Source: Mucilaginibacter straminoryzae (GTDB taxonomy: Bacteria; Bacteroidota; Bacteroidia; Sphingobacteriales; Sphingobacteriaceae). Taken from it: 64,000 nt of DNA. A model generated the notes under the pieces. It worked only from the letters and a program-made list of their open reading frames with translations, was not told where the DNA came from and searched no databases. A program made the position numbers and the translations under genes. Of the stretch, positions 1-9,344 are shown one piece after another. The stretch is from positions 778,692 through 842,691 of the forward strand of contig NZ_JALJEJ010000002.1 of assembly GCF_022953055.1 (NCBI RefSeq). Reading direction: 5' to 3'. Every line of letters begins with the position of its first letter. The first letter of the stretch is position 1.

Positions 1-302
1 TGCAGGGCAGCATTAGAAAAAACAGCGTCAAACTCACCTTCTAATTGAAAGTCACCCGCATCTGCCACTTCAAACTGTACATCCGGATAGTTTTTCCTGG
101 CTTGTGCAATCATCTCTGGCGAGTAATCAGTACCGACAACTTCGGCACCTTGATTCTTGATCTGTTGCGTAAGGTAACCTGTACCGCAACCCACATCGTG
201 AATGCGCTCACCGGGTTTTACATCCAGCAATTCGAGCACATTTTCGCCAAATTGAAAGACGAATGCGTGTTTCTGATCATATAAATCTGCGTTCCAGTTC
301 AT
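1..302 (-). CDS. class I SAM-dependent methyltransferase, 3' part missing
   Basis: The minus strand from ATG at 302 reads M-N-W-N-A-D-L-Y-D and continues to the window edge (about 100 codons). A Rossmann motif I (D-V-G-C-G-T-G-Y, about residues 38-45) is followed by the acidic end of beta-2 (V-G-T-D-Y-S) and a V-F-S-N-A-A-L-H stretch, which is typical of small-molecule methyltransferases of the UbiE/trans-aconitate type. The substrate cannot be inferred. The C-terminal half lies outside the window. A GA-rich palindromic repeat (310-341) lies 8 bp upstream of the start, so its purine-rich strand forms the ribosome-loading region. Confidence 0.85.
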   Translation of the reverse strand, partial: MNWNADLYDQKHAFVFQFGENVLELLDVKPGERIHDVGCGTGYLTQQIKNQGAEVVGTDYSPEMIAQARKNYPDVQFEVADAGDFQLEGEFDAVFSNAAL

Positions 303-309
303 GTGGCGA

Positions 310-341
310 CCTCTCCCTAACCCTCTCCAGAGGAGAGGGAA
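310..341. repeat. GC-rich palindromic repeat (type 1), 5' side of methyltransferase
   Basis: The stem is GAGAGGG against CCCTCTC with an extra CCTCTCCCTAACC arm. On the minus strand it reads GGTTAGGGAGAGG 8 bp before the methyltransferase ATG. It is the same family as the copies found throughout the ilv-leu locus. Confidence 0.8.
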
Positions 342-371
342 TTTTTGTCATTTTATCAAGTTAAACCTACT

Positions 372-402
372 TCTCTCCCTCCCTTAGGGAGGGTTGGGTG
401 GG
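372..402. repeat. type 1 palindromic repeat abutting leuB stop
   Basis: The stem is CTCCCTCCC/TTAGGGAGGG followed by the arm TTGGGTGGGC. On the minus strand the leuB stop codon TAG (405-403) is followed directly by CCCACCCAACCC. The hairpin could act as a 3' end or RNA-stabilising structure. Confidence 0.8.
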
Positions 403-1476
403 CTATTTTAAATATTCCAGCACCTTCTGCCCCATAGCAGTGGTACCCAATATTTTTGCCTTATCTGTATGCGCGTCGGCAATATCACCTGTGCGGTAAC
501 CTGCTTTCAATGCTTTGTCAATGGCATCAGTAATCTTTTTGGCTTCTTCTTTCAGCCCAAAGCTGATCTCGAGCATTAAAGCCACAGAAAGAATGGAAGC
601 CAGCGGATTAGCCTTATCCTGCCCGGCAATGTCATGTGCAGAACCATGGATAGGCTCAAAGAAACCGGTACCATCACCTACTGAAGCAGATGCGAGCATA
701 CCCATAGAGCCCGCAATTTGCGAAGCTTCATCCGTTAAGATATCACCGAACAAATTAGCCGTAAGCACCACGTCGAATTTCTTAGGGTTCTTCACCAGTT
801 GCATCGCGGCGTTATCGATGAACATATGCTCGGTCTCTACATCCGGGTATTGTTTTGCCAGTTCCTGTACCACTTCGCGCCAAAGGCGTGAAGCTTCCAA
901 AACATTGGCTTTATCAACAGAACACAGGCGCTTGCTGCGTGCGCGTGCCGCTTCAAAAGCTTTATGGGCAATACGCTCTACTTCATAACGGTGATAGATC
1001 ATTAAATCCGAAGCGCTGTTTCTGTCTTCGCTACGTTTCTTTTCACCAAAGTATACATCTCCGGTTAACTCACGGAAAAACAGGATATCCGTACCACGTA
1101 ATACTTCCGGCTTAAGGCTCGATGCGTCCAGCAGTTCATCGAACAGCATGATCGGACGCAGGTTAGCATATAAGCCCAGTTCTTTACGAATCTTTAACAA
1201 TCCCTGCTCCGGGCGAACCTTTGCAGATGGATCATTATCATATTTAATGTGCCCGATGGCACCGAATAAAATAGCATCGCTTGCCTTAGCTTTCTCCAGT
1301 GTTTCGTCCGGCAGCGGATTACCTGTAGCTTCGATCGCCGCGTGGCCCATCAAGGCCTCGTCAAACGTAAACTCGTGACCGCCTTGTTTGCCAATTTCTT
1401 CTAAAACAGCCTTGCCCCAAGTTGTCACCTCGGGCCCAATGCCATCACCAGGGATAACTAATATGTGTTTCTTCAT
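403..1476 (-). CDS. leuB: 3-isopropylmalate dehydrogenase
   Basis: This catalyses NAD-dependent oxidative decarboxylation of 3-isopropylmalate to 2-ketoisocaproate, the third step specific to leucine. The ATG at 1476 gives 357 aa beginning M-K-K-H-I-L-V-I-P-G-D-G-I-G-P-E, the family N-terminus. An upstream in-frame ATG at 1524 would add 16 unrelated residues. The conserved substrate/NAD region (G-D-G-T-G-F-F-E-P-I-H-G-S-A, then D-I-A-G-Q) is intact. It is the last gene of the ilv-leu operon, 79 bp after leuD. Confidence 0.97.
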   Translation of the reverse strand: MKKHILVIPGDGIGPEVTTWGKAVLEEIGKQGGHEFTFDEALMGHAAIEATGNPLPDETLEKAKASDAILFGAIGHIKYDNDPSAKVRPEQGLLKIRKELGLYANLRPIMLFDELLDASSLKPEVLRGTDILFFRELTGDVYFGEKKRSEDRNSASDLMIYHRYEVERIAHKAFEAARARSKRLCSVDKANVLEASRLWREVVQELAKQYPDVETEHMFIDNAAMQLVKNPKKFDVVLTANLFGDILTDEASQIAGSMGMLASASVGDGTGFFEPIHGSAHDIAGQDKANPLASILSVALMLEISFGLKEEAKKITDAIDKALKAGYRTGDIADAHTDKAKILGTTAMGQKVLEYLK

Positions 1477-1555
1477 TATTTCAGTTGTCAGTTTTAAGTT
1501 GCCAGTTGCGTGTTTTTGCCACATGGCACTCGCAACTCATTACACGCACCTCACT
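1477..1555. repeat. leuD-leuB gap with a different short repeat
   Basis: This is the one operon gap without the type 1 palindrome. It holds alternating motifs of the type GTTGCCAGTTGCGTG and CTCGCAACTCATTACACGC. A similar pattern occurs in the hemL-hemB gap (about 21030-21135). Possibly another dispersed repeat family; no function can be seen. Confidence 0.45.
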
Positions 1556-2146
1556 TTATCTCCTTGCTTCAAATTCTTCTACCTTCGCTTTATTGCTCAG
1601 GATATAGTCGATATCGTCATACCCGTTAATCAGGCAAGCCTTTTTGTACGGGTTGATCTCAAAGCTTTCCTGCTCACCTGTACTTACAATTTTAATGAAC
1701 TGCTCTTCCAGGTTAATCTCTATCTGCGCATGATGATCGCGGTAGATCTCATCAAAAAGCTTCGCCAGAAATTCGTCGCTTACCTGTACCGGCAGTAAAC
1801 CATTGTTAAGGGCGTTACCTTTAAAAATATCGGCAAAGAAGCTGCTTACTACGGCCTCGAAACCATAATCTGAAATAGCCCAGGCGGCATGCTCGCGGCT
1901 ACTACCGCAACCAAAGTTTTTTCCTGCTACTAGAACTTTACCAGCGTAGGTAGGATTATTCAGTACAAAATCCTGCTTCGGCTGATCTTCACTATCAAAG
2001 CGCCAGTCGCGGAACAGGTTGTTACCAAAACCTTCGCGGGTAGTGGCTTTTAAAAACCTCGCCGGGATGATCTGGTCGGTATCGATATTTTCAATCGGCA
2101 GCGGTACTGCCGGTGAAATAATGTGTTTGAATATTTTAGTACTCAT
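1556..2146 (-). CDS. leuD: 3-isopropylmalate dehydratase small subunit
   Basis: This is the small subunit that, with LeuC, isomerises 2-isopropylmalate to 3-isopropylmalate. The chosen ATG at 2146 gives 196 aa starting M-S-T-K-I-F-K-H-I; the next upstream ATG at 2161 would add five residues. The swivel-domain motifs [11 protein letters not shown] and [13 protein letters not shown] are present, and the length is normal. It lies between leuC and leuB. A composite repeat fills the leuC-leuD gap. Confidence 0.96.
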   Translation of the reverse strand: MSTKIFKHIISPAVPLPIENIDTDQIIPARFLKATTREGFGNNLFRDWRFDSEDQPKQDFVLNNPTYAGKVLVAGKNFGCGSSREHAAWAISDYGFEAVVSSFFADIFKGNALNNGLLPVQVSDEFLAKLFDEIYRDHHAQIEINLEEQFIKIVSTGEQESFEINPYKKACLINGYDDIDYILSNKAKVEEFEARR

Positions 2147-2166
2147 GTTGTTTACTCTCATTTAGT

Positions 2167-2292
2167 CGTCATTGCGAGGAACGAAGTAATTTGTGCCTCA
2201 CCCCAACCCTCTCCTCCGGAGAAGGAGTTAAAGTCTCCCCTTTGGGGAGATTTAGAGGGGCTTACAGATTGCCGCGCTTCGCTCGCAATGAC
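2167..2292. repeat. composite nested palindromic repeat (type A) in the leuC-leuD gap
   Basis: The outer inverted arms GTCATTGCGAGGAACGAAG and GCTTCGCTCGCAATGAC (about 126 bp apart) enclose a type 1 element (CCCCAACCCTCTCC..GGAGAAGG) and a second hairpin (CTCCCCTTTGGGGAG). The same nested design recurs three times at 15614-16440. Confidence 0.85.
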
Positions 2293-2296
2293 ATCA

Positions 2297-3769
2297 TCAG
2301 CCTACTAATTCCTCTTCTGGCAACAACTCCCTTACGTCTACAATACGGCCTGTTACAGCGGCAGCAGCAGCGGTAAGCGGACTGGCCAGAATGGTGCGTG
2401 AATTTGGTCCCTGGCGGCCTTCGAAGTTTCTGTTTGATGTAGAAACACAATATTTACCAGCTGGGATTTTATCTTCATTCATTCCCAGGCAAGCGCTGCA
2501 ACCCGGTTCTCTTAACGGAATACCTGCTGCTGCAAATACCTGATCCAGTCCTTCGCGGATGGCTTGCTCCTGCACTTGTTTAGAGCCGGGTACAATCCAT
2601 ACCTCTACGCCTTCGGCTTTTTTCTTTCCTTTCAGGAATTGGGCTACCTGGCGCAAATCTTCAATCCGCGAGTTAGTACAGCTGCCGATAAATACATAAT
2701 CGATCGCCTTGCCTAACAAAGTATCATTATCATGCAAGCCCATGTAATTTAAGGCTTTTGCATAAGAGGTTTGCTCGGTAGGATCAACATCAACCGTATT
2801 TGGCACGTGCTGCGTAACACCAATGCCCATACCGGGATTAGTACCGTAGGTCACCATTGGCTCAATATCTTCAGCTTTAAAGCTTAAAACGCTGTCAAAA
2901 ACAGCATCTTCGTCTGAATATAAAGTTTGCCAGTAAGCAACCGCTTTATCCCACTCCTCGCCTTTCGGTGCAAACTCGCGACCTTTTACGTAGTTGATGG
3001 TCGTTTCGTCAGGAGCGATCAAGCCGCCGCGTGCACCCATCTCGATACTCATGTTACAGATGGTCATGCGACCTTCCATGCTTAAAGACCGAATGGTATC
3101 GCCGGCATATTCTACAAAATAACCTGTACCACCAGCAGCAGAAATCTGCGAAATGATGTACAGGATAATATCTTTAGCGCCCACGCCTTTCTGTAGCTTG
3201 CCGTTCACCTCAATCTTCATCCTTTTAGGGCGAGATTGCAGTAAACATTGCGTAGCCATTACCTGCTCTACCTGCGAGGTACCTATACCGAATGCAATTG
3301 CACCGAAGGCACCGTGTGTAGAAGTATGACTATCGCCGCAAACATACGTGCAGCCGGGACGGGTAATTCCAAGTTCTGGACCAATCACGTGCACAATACC
3401 CTGATAAGGGTGGCCTAAGCCATAAAGTTCGATGCCGAACTCTGCGCAGTTTCTGGTAAGCATATCTACCTGGTAACGGGAAAGCTCTTCCTTAATAGGC
3501 AGGTGCTGGTCCCAGGTAGGTACGTTATGATCGGCCGTGGCAACCGTTTGCTTTGGCCTGAAAACAGGCAAACCCCGCTTACGCAAGCCATCAAAAGCCT
3601 GCGGGCTGGTTACCTCGTGAATAAAATGGGTATCGATGTATAAAATATCCGGAAACCCTTCCTTGCTGCTCACCACGTGAGCATCCCAAATTTTATCGAA
3701 AAGGGTAGCCCCACCCCGACCCTCCCCTGTAGGGAGGGAGACCTTATTTTCTACAATATTTTCTGCCAT
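2297..3769 (-). CDS. leuC: 3-isopropylmalate dehydratase large subunit
   Basis: This is an aconitase-family [4Fe-4S] subunit acting with LeuD. The iron-sulfur ligands are visible as F-I-G-S-C-T-N-S-R and [10 protein letters not shown]. The ATG at 3769 gives M-A-E-N-I-V; the ATG at 3781 would add four residues. The conserved body begins [12 protein letters not shown], about 20 residues after the start. The preceding residues [11 protein letters not shown] are encoded by a type 1 palindromic repeat (3707-3741). The N-terminus is therefore an extension absent from typical LeuC, and the authentic start should be verified. All catalytic motifs are intact. Confidence 0.95.
   Translation of the reverse strand: MAENIVENKVSLPTGEGRGGATLFDKIWDAHVVSSKEGFPDILYIDTHFIHEVTSPQAFDGLRKRGLPVFRPKQTVATADHNVPTWDQHLPIKEELSRYQVDMLTRNCAEFGIELYGLGHPYQGIVHVIGPELGITRPGCTYVCGDSHTSTHGAFGAIAFGIGTSQVEQVMATQCLLQSRPKRMKIEVNGKLQKGVGAKDIILYIISQISAAGGTGYFVEYAGDTIRSLSMEGRMTICNMSIEMGARGGLIAPDETTINYVKGREFAPKGEEWDKAVAYWQTLYSDEDAVFDSVLSFKAEDIEPMVTYGTNPGMGIGVTQHVPNTVDVDPTEQTSYAKALNYMGLHDNDTLLGKAIDYVFIGSCTNSRIEDLRQVAQFLKGKKKAEGVEVWIVPGSKQVQEQAIREGLDQVFAAAGIPLREPGCSACLGMNEDKIPAGKYCVSTSNRNFEGRQGPNSRTILASPLTAAAAAVTGRIVDVRELLPEEELVG
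3707..3741. repeat. type 1 palindromic repeat inside leuC coding sequence
   Basis: On the minus strand it is CTCCCTCCC-TACA-GGGGAGGG plus the arm TCGGGGTGGGGC. It is read in frame as [11 protein letters not shown] between the ATG and the conserved LeuC body. Confidence 0.85.
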
Positions 3770-3800
3770 CTCTAAAATCAATTATAATAACCAACTAAAA

Positions 3801-3836
3801 GTCCTCCCCTTCTGGGGAGGATTTAGGAGGGGCTTC
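3801..3836. repeat. type 1 palindromic repeat between ilvC and leuC
   Basis: The stem is GTCCTCCCC-TTCT-GGGGAGGAT with the arm TTAGGAGGGGC. On the minus strand it starts about 5 bases after the ilvC stop codon. Confidence 0.8.
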
Positions 3837-3838
3837 TT

Positions 3839-4903
3839 TTAGCTAATGCTTTCTACCGCCTGGTTTTCAGGGCGAAGGCTGCGTACGGTTTTACCTGCTT
3901 GCCATAATTCACTTTCGCGAAGTTCTTTCAGTTCTTCGTTCAGTTTTTCGCGGTAATCAGGCTGGCTGTTAGAGTCGATAGAACGTTGTGATTCTTTACC
4001 AGTGGCTACACTTTCGTACAATTCTTCGAAAACAGGTTTAGTAGCATCACGGAATTTTTTCCACCAGTCTAACGCACCACGCTGTGCAGTGGTAGAACAG
4101 TTAGCATACATCCAATCCATACCGTTTTCTGCAACTAACGGCATTAAAGATTGGGTTAATTCTTCTACAGTTTCGTTAAACGCTTCTGATGGCGAGTGGC
4201 CTTTGCTGCGTAATACATCATACTGTGCAGCGAAGATACCCTGGATACAACCCATCAGTGTGCCGCGCTCGCCGGTTAAGTCGCTGAATACTTCTTTCTT
4301 GAAATCTGTTTCGAACAGGTAACCAGAACCTACTGCGATACCTAATGCTACTACACGATCCCATGCTTTACCGGTTGCATCCTGATAGATAGCGAAGCTT
4401 GAATTTAAGCCGCGACCTTGCAGGAACATACGGCGAAGTGAAGTACCTGAACCTTTAGGCGCTACCAGGAATACGTCAACATCTGCCGGAGGAACGATAC
4501 CGGTTTGCTCGTTAAAAGTGATACCGAAACCGTGAGAGAAGTATAATGCTTTACCTGCAGTTAAATGCTTTTGAACAGTTGGCCATAATTCAATCTGCGC
4601 AGCGTCACTAAGCAGGTAGCAAATGATGGTTCCTTTTTCAAGTGCTTCTTCAATTTCGAACAGGGTTTCGCCAGGTACAAAGCCGTCTGCTACAGCTTTA
4701 TCCCAGGTTTTAGAGTTTTTACGTTGACCAACAATTACGTTAATGCCATTGTCTTTTTGGTTAAGCGCCTGGCCCGGGCCTTGCACACCGTAACCAATAA
4801 CGGCTACTGTTTCGTTACGTAATACTTCCTGTGCCTTTGAAAGCGGAAATTCATCGCGGGTTACTACATTTTCTTCAGTACCGCCGAAATTTAATTTTGC
4901 CAT
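3839..4903 (-). CDS. ilvC: ketol-acid reductoisomerase
   Basis: This is an NADPH- and Mg-dependent enzyme of valine/isoleucine synthesis that converts acetohydroxy acids to dihydroxy acids. The Rossmann motif V-I-G-Y-G-V-Q-G-P-G-Q-A-L-N is near residues 35-48. Acidic metal-binding residues occur in D-L-T-G-E-R-G and in the C-terminal knotted domain. At 354 aa it fits the short (class I) form. It starts at ATG 4903 and is followed by leuC; leuA, often present between them in relatives, is absent here. Confidence 0.96.
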   Translation of the reverse strand: MAKLNFGGTEENVVTRDEFPLSKAQEVLRNETVAVIGYGVQGPGQALNQKDNGINVIVGQRKNSKTWDKAVADGFVPGETLFEIEEALEKGTIICYLLSDAAQIELWPTVQKHLTAGKALYFSHGFGITFNEQTGIVPPADVDVFLVAPKGSGTSLRRMFLQGRGLNSSFAIYQDATGKAWDRVVALGIAVGSGYLFETDFKKEVFSDLTGERGTLMGCIQGIFAAQYDVLRSKGHSPSEAFNETVEELTQSLMPLVAENGMDWMYANCSTTAQRGALDWWKKFRDATKPVFEELYESVATGKESQRSIDSNSQPDYREKLNEELKELRESELWQAGKTVRSLRPENQAVESIS

Positions 4904-5000
4904 TGTTTTTTATTGTTAATGATTACACCGGTTTATCATCCTGAACTTATCAAAGGATTGATTACACCGGTTAAAGTTGATTACTTGTTTATTTTATGTT

Positions 5001-5091
5001 GCCTCACCCCATTCCCCTCTCCCGAGGGAGAGGGGCTTTTAAGGCTACTTTATAATATTTTAACTATTCCCCCTTTAGGGGGTTAGGGGGC
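5001..5091. repeat. two type 1 palindromic repeats between ilvN and ilvC
   Basis: 5001-5037 (CCTCACCCC..CCCCTCTCCCGAGGGAGAGGGG) and 5069-5091 (CCCCCTTTAGGGGGTTAGGGGGC). The second abuts the ilvN stop codon directly (minus strand TAA then GCCCCCTAACC). The rest of the 188-bp gap is AT-rich and has CATCCTGAAC-type and GATTACACCGGTT direct repeats near 4922-4980. Confidence 0.8.
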
Positions 5092-5742
5092 TTACATCGT
5101 AAACACCTTTTGCCCCTGGTTCAGGTATTCATTCTCGATGACGTCTTCACCAGGCTCGCGGCGCTCGAATTCGCGTAATTTAGAGTTGAACCCTTCGCTG
5201 TCTTTAATAATCGCCACACGTGCGCTACGTACAAACTCGATGAGGCCGAAAGGCTGCAATACTTTGATCAGGTTGTCGGTTTCTTCGCGGTGACCGGTGG
5301 TTTCAAACACGATATAATCTTTACGGATCACTACCGCACGGGCGCCATTTTCGCGCAGCAGACGTTCCACCTGCACCTTTTCTGCAATTACATCTGCCGG
5401 TACTTTGTAAAGCGCCATTTCCTGCCAGATTACATCTGCATTGGTATGATAGTACACTTTCAATACCTCTACCTGCTTTTCAATCTGGCGGCAAAGTTTG
5501 CGAACCACATCTTCAGTCTCGGTGATCACAATATTAAAACGGTGGATGCTATCGATCTCTGAAGGTGAAGTGTTAAGGCTGTCGATATTAATTTTACGAC
5601 GGGTAAAGATGATGGCGATGCGATTAAGCAAGCCAATCTGGTTTTCTGTATATACGGTGATATTAAATTCCTGCTTAACGGCCCCTCCCTGGCCCTCCCC
5701 CAAGGGGAGGGAAGTTGAAGCTTGTGTCTTTTGAATTTCCAT
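5092..5742 (-). CDS. ilvN: acetolactate synthase small (regulatory) subunit
   Basis: This is the ACT-domain regulatory subunit of acetohydroxyacid synthase, conferring valine feedback control on IlvB. The conserved ACT start (K-Q-E-F-N-I-T-V-Y-T-E-N-Q-I-G-L-L-N-R) begins at about residue 23. The first 22 residues, including S-L-P-L-G-E-G-Q-G-G-A-V, come from a type 1 repeat (5681-5713). No ATG lies between the repeat and the ACT domain; a valine codon (GTT) stands where a Met-Lys-Gln start would be expected. Either the start at 5742 is used or a non-ATG codon is. 216 aa is long for the family because of this extension. Confidence 0.95.
   Translation of the reverse strand: MEIQKTQASTSLPLGEGQGGAVKQEFNITVYTENQIGLLNRIAIIFTRRKINIDSLNTSPSEIDSIHRFNIVITETEDVVRKLCRQIEKQVEVLKVYYHTNADVIWQEMALYKVPADVIAEKVQVERLLRENGARAVVIRKDYIVFETTGHREETDNLIKVLQPFGLIEFVRSARVAIIKDSEGFNSKLREFERREPGEDVIENEYLNQGQKVFTM
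5681..5713. repeat. type 1 palindromic repeat inside ilvN coding sequence
   Basis: The minus strand reads TCCCTCCCC-TT-GGGGGAGGG with the arm CCAGGGAGGGGCC, translated S-L-P-L-G-E-G-Q-G-G-A. Orientation and reading frame match the leuC insertion. Confidence 0.85.
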
Positions 5743-5757
5743 TTCTTCTATATTTTA

Positions 5758-5785
5758 GCCCTCCCTTTGGGAGGGTGGGGTGGGC
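5758..5785. repeat. type 1 palindromic repeat at ilvB stop
   Basis: The stem is GCCCTCCC-TTT-GGGAGGGTGGGG with the arm TGGGC. It ends one base from the ilvB stop codon (TAG, 5789-5787 on the minus strand). Confidence 0.8.
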
Positions 5786-5786
5786 A

Positions 5787-7535
5787 CTATTTTAATCTGA
5801 TTTCGCTTACACTACAACCTTGAGGTACCATCGGGAACACGTTGTTCTCTTTAGTCACCATTACTTCCAGCAGGAAAGATCCTTTGTGGTTTAGCATGGC
5901 TTCCAGCGCGCCTTTTAAATCGGCACGGTCTGAAATGCTTTTACCTGCAATACCGTAACCTTCTGCTACCTTAACAAAATCAGGGCTTTGTATATCTACG
6001 AATGAGTAGCGACGCTCGTTAAACAGTTCTTGCCACTGGCGAACCATGCCTAAGAACTGGTTATTCAGAATCAGGATTTTTACATCTACACCACTTTGCA
6101 TAATGGTGCCCAATTCCTGTATAGTCATCTGGAAACCGCCATCACCAATTACCGCTACCACGGTACGATCCGGCGTACCAAATTTTGCACCAATTGCAGC
6201 CGGAAGGGCAAAGCCCATGGTTCCTAAACCACCACTGGTTACGTTGCTACGGGTTTTGTTCAGTTTGGCATAGCGGCAGGCCACCATCTGGTGCTGGCCC
6301 ACGTCGGTCACAATAACCGCCTCGCCGTTGGTTAAAGTATTCAGCGTATCAATTACTTCGCCCATGGTCATTTCACCAGTCTGCGGATGAAGTTCTTTAT
6401 CAATAACCGCTTCGTTTTCCTGGCGGGTAAATTCGTTAAAGCGTGCCAACCATTCTGTATGCTGCTTCTGCTCCACCGCAGCAGTTAACAACGGCAACGT
6501 TTCTTTACAATCGCCCCAAACAGGTACGGTTGTTTTCACGTTCTTATCGATTTCTGCGGGGTCGATATCCAGGTGGATAATTTTAGCCTGCTTTGCATAT
6601 TTGTCTAAGCGACCGGTTACACGGTCGTCAAAACGCATGCCGATAGCAATCAATACATCACACTCGTTCGTCAGCACGTTCGGGCCATAGTTACCATGCA
6701 TACCCAGCATACCTACGTTCAGCGGGTGGTCTGACGGAATAGCGCCTGCTCCTAAAATGGTCCATGCAGATGGAATGCCTGATTTTTCTACAAAAGCTTT
6801 AAACTCCTGCTCTGCACTTCCCAGCAAAACACCTTGGCCCCAAAGTATAAATGGCTTCTCTGCTTTGTTAATCAGCTCTGCCGCTTCCTTGATGTATTTC
6901 TCGCGAACGATCGGTTTCGGACGATAGCTGCGGATATGGTTACAAGGGGTATATCCTTTAAATTGGAATTTCTGGATCTGCGCATTCTTGGTAATGTCGA
7001 TCAGCACCGGACCAGGGCGACCGGTACGTGCGATATAAAACGCCTTAGCAATAGCTTCCGGAATTTCGTTTGCATCGGTAACCTGGTAGTTCCATTTGGT
7101 AACCGGGGTAGTAATGTTGATCACGTCAGTCTCCTGGAAGGCATCGGTACCTAACAAGTGCGCAAACACCTGGCCGGTGATACAAACTAAAGGAGTACTA
7201 TCTATCTGTGCGTCTGCTAAACCGGTTACCAGGTTAGTTGCGCCCGGACCGCTAGTAGCAAACACCACACCTACTTTACCAGAGGTGCGCGCATAACCCT
7301 GCCCGGCGTGGATACCGCCCTGCTCGTGGCGGACCAAAATATGATTCAGCTTATCATTGTAATCATACAGTGCATCGTAGACCGGCATAATAGCGCCGCC
7401 CGGATATCCGAAGACGACGTCGACGCCCTCTGCAATAAGCGCCTCTAATAAGGCTGCCGATCCCGTAAGCTCTACTGCTGCCTGCTGTTCAGGCGCAGCT
7501 TCTAACTCCTGCTGTGCAATTGCTGTCTCGTTCAT
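5787..7535 (-). CDS. ilvB: acetolactate synthase large (catalytic) subunit
   Basis: This is a thiamine-diphosphate enzyme condensing pyruvate with pyruvate or 2-ketobutyrate. Its 582 aa show the N-terminal TPP pyrimidine domain (F-G-Y-P-G-G-A-I-M-P, R-H-E-Q-G), a central FAD-type domain, and the C-terminal TPP/Mg motif (I-G-D-G-G-F-Q-M-T) followed by N-N-Q-F-L-G-M-V-R-Q-W. The start at ATG 7535 gives a Gln/Glu-rich leader before the conserved domain. It is second in the operon, with ilvN 44 bp downstream. Confidence 0.97.
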   Translation of the reverse strand: MNETAIAQQELEAAPEQQAAVELTGSAALLEALIAEGVDVVFGYPGGAIMPVYDALYDYNDKLNHILVRHEQGGIHAGQGYARTSGKVGVVFATSGPGATNLVTGLADAQIDSTPLVCITGQVFAHLLGTDAFQETDVINITTPVTKWNYQVTDANEIPEAIAKAFYIARTGRPGPVLIDITKNAQIQKFQFKGYTPCNHIRSYRPKPIVREKYIKEAAELINKAEKPFILWGQGVLLGSAEQEFKAFVEKSGIPSAWTILGAGAIPSDHPLNVGMLGMHGNYGPNVLTNECDVLIAIGMRFDDRVTGRLDKYAKQAKIIHLDIDPAEIDKNVKTTVPVWGDCKETLPLLTAAVEQKQHTEWLARFNEFTRQENEAVIDKELHPQTGEMTMGEVIDTLNTLTNGEAVIVTDVGQHQMVACRYAKLNKTRSNVTSGGLGTMGFALPAAIGAKFGTPDRTVVAVIGDGGFQMTIQELGTIMQSGVDVKILILNNQFLGMVRQWQELFNERRYSFVDIQSPDFVKVAEGYGIAGKSISDRADLKGALEAMLNHKGSFLLEVMVTKENNVFPMVPQGCSVSEIRLK

Positions 7536-7541
7536 AAATTT

Positions 7542-7576
7542 GGCCTCTCCCTAACCCTCTCCTGGAGGAGAGGGAA
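7542..7576. repeat. type 1 palindromic repeat upstream of ilvB
   Basis: CCTCTCCCTAACCCTCTCC-TGG-AGGAGAGGG. On the minus strand it gives GGGTTAGGGAGAGG a few bases before the ilvB ATG, the same arrangement as at 310-341 and 54913-54948. Confidence 0.8.
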
Positions 7577-7637
7577 TTTTATTTGTTGATTTTATTTCTT
7601 TCGGACTTACTAACTTTCGGACTTGCCGACTTATTAC

Positions 7638-9344
7638 TTATTCTCCGTCTGTTATGCAGCCTTCTGCTGCTGTGCTTACACTTTTAGCGTATTTATATAG
7701 AACACCTTTTTTCGCTTTCAATTCTGGCTGAACCCAGGCTGCTTTTCTTGCCGCCAGTTCTTCGTCGCTGATCATTACGTTAATGGTGTTATTAATCGCG
7801 TCGATCTCAATGCGATCATCATCCTTAACAATGGCAATGTTTCCTCCGTCATAAGCTTCCGGGGTGATGTGGCCTACCACGAAACCGTGCGTTCCGCCAC
7901 TGAAACGGCCATCAGTAATTAACGCTACAGAGCTACCTAAGCCTGCGCCGAAGATAGCAGAGGTTGGTTTCAGCATTTCCGGCATACCCGGAGCACCTTT
8001 CGGCCCCACATTGCGGATTACTACCACATCACCGGCTCTCACACGGCCACTTTGGATACCGTGGATCAGTTCAAATTCTCCGTCGAATACTCTTGCCGGG
8101 CCTTCGAAACGTTCGCCCTCTTTACCGGTGATCTTCGCTACAGAACCGCCTGTTGCCAGGTTTCCGTACAGGATCTGCAAGTGCCCGGTAGCTTTTATCG
8201 GCTGCTCAACCGGGAAAATGATTTTCTGGGTATCGAAATCAAGGTCTGGTGCGTCGGCTAAGTTTTCTGCCAGTGTTTTACCGGTTACGGTCAAACACTC
8301 GCCATGTAACCAGCCTAACTTTAACAGATATTTCATTACCGCCGGTACACCGCCAATTTTGTGCAGGTCTTCCATCATGTACTTACCGCTTGGCTTCATA
8401 TCGGCTAACAGCGGGGTACGGTTAGAAAGCTCCTGGAAATCATCTTGTGTCAACGGAACGTTAACGCTCTTGGCTATTGCCAACAGGTGTAATACCGCGT
8501 TGGTGGAACCGCCCATTACCATAATGGTGATAATAGCATTCTCGAATGCCTCGCGGGTCATGATATCTGAAGGTTTGATGTCCTTCTCTAATAAATGGTA
8601 GATCGCTTTACCCGCTTCTACACATTCTTGTTTCTTTTCTTCGCTGGTAGCAGGGTTTGAAGATGAGTAAGGTAAACTCATGCCCAATGCTTCGATAGCC
8701 GCAGCCATGGTGTTAGCGGTATAGATACCACCGCAGGCACCTGCACCGGGGCAAGCATTTTTCACCACGCCCATAAAGTCTACATCATCAATAGTACCGG
8801 CGATTTTTTTACCTAAAGCCTCAAATGCCGATACTATGTTCAGGTCTTCGCCTTTCCAGTGGCCTGGCTTAATAGTACCGCCATATACCATAATAGACGG
8901 ACGGTTTAAACGCCCCATCGCAATTAACGAACCCGGCATGTTCTTATCACAACCAGGTACGGTGATCAGGCCGTCGTAATACTGGGCGCCGCAAACGGCT
9001 TCAATAGAATCGGCAATAATATCCCGGCTTACTAATGAATAACGCATCCCTTCGGTTCCATTACTCATACCGTCGCTCACACCAATGGTATTAAAGATCA
9101 GGCCCACCTGGTTATTTTGCCATGTACTTTCTTTGATGATCTTGGCCAGATCATTCAGGTGCATGTTACAGGTGTTACCATCATACCCCATACTGGCAAT
9201 GCCTACCTGGGGCTTTTTCATATCATCGTCTGTTAAACCAATACCGTAAAGCATTGCCTGGGCAGCCGGTTGGGTGGGGTCTGCAGTCAGCGTTTTGCTA
9301 TAGCGGTTTAACTCGGTAGTAACAGTATCGGTAGTGGTATTCAT
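7638..9344 (-). CDS. ilvD: dihydroxy-acid dehydratase
   Basis: This dehydrates 2,3-dihydroxyisovalerate and 2,3-dihydroxy-3-methylvalerate with an Fe-S cluster. Cluster and active-site motifs are P-G-C-D-K-N-M-P-G and [11 protein letters not shown]. The C-terminal [13 protein letters not shown] segment is intact. Length is 568 aa, start ATG 9344. It is the first gene of the ilv-leu operon, so the promoter should lie in the 307-bp gap upstream. Confidence 0.97.
   Translation of the reverse strand: MNTTTDTVTTELNRYSKTLTADPTQPAAQAMLYGIGLTDDDMKKPQVGIASMGYDGNTCNMHLNDLAKIIKESTWQNNQVGLIFNTIGVSDGMSNGTEGMRYSLVSRDIIADSIEAVCGAQYYDGLITVPGCDKNMPGSLIAMGRLNRPSIMVYGGTIKPGHWKGEDLNIVSAFEALGKKIAGTIDDVDFMGVVKNACPGAGACGGIYTANTMAAAIEALGMSLPYSSSNPATSEEKKQECVEAGKAIYHLLEKDIKPSDIMTREAFENAIITIMVMGGSTNAVLHLLAIAKSVNVPLTQDDFQELSNRTPLLADMKPSGKYMMEDLHKIGGVPAVMKYLLKLGWLHGECLTVTGKTLAENLADAPDLDFDTQKIIFPVEQPIKATGHLQILYGNLATGGSVAKITGKEGERFEGPARVFDGEFELIHGIQSGRVRAGDVVVIRNVGPKGAPGMPEMLKPTSAIFGAGLGSSVALITDGRFSGGTHGFVVGHITPEAYDGGNIAIVKDDDRIEIDAINNTINVMISDEELAARKAAWVQPELKAKKGVLYKYAKSVSTAAEGCITDGE

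Noticed and set aside
515..988. Plus-strand open frame opposite leuB
   Set aside because: It is a shadow of the leuB coding strand with no recognisable domain.
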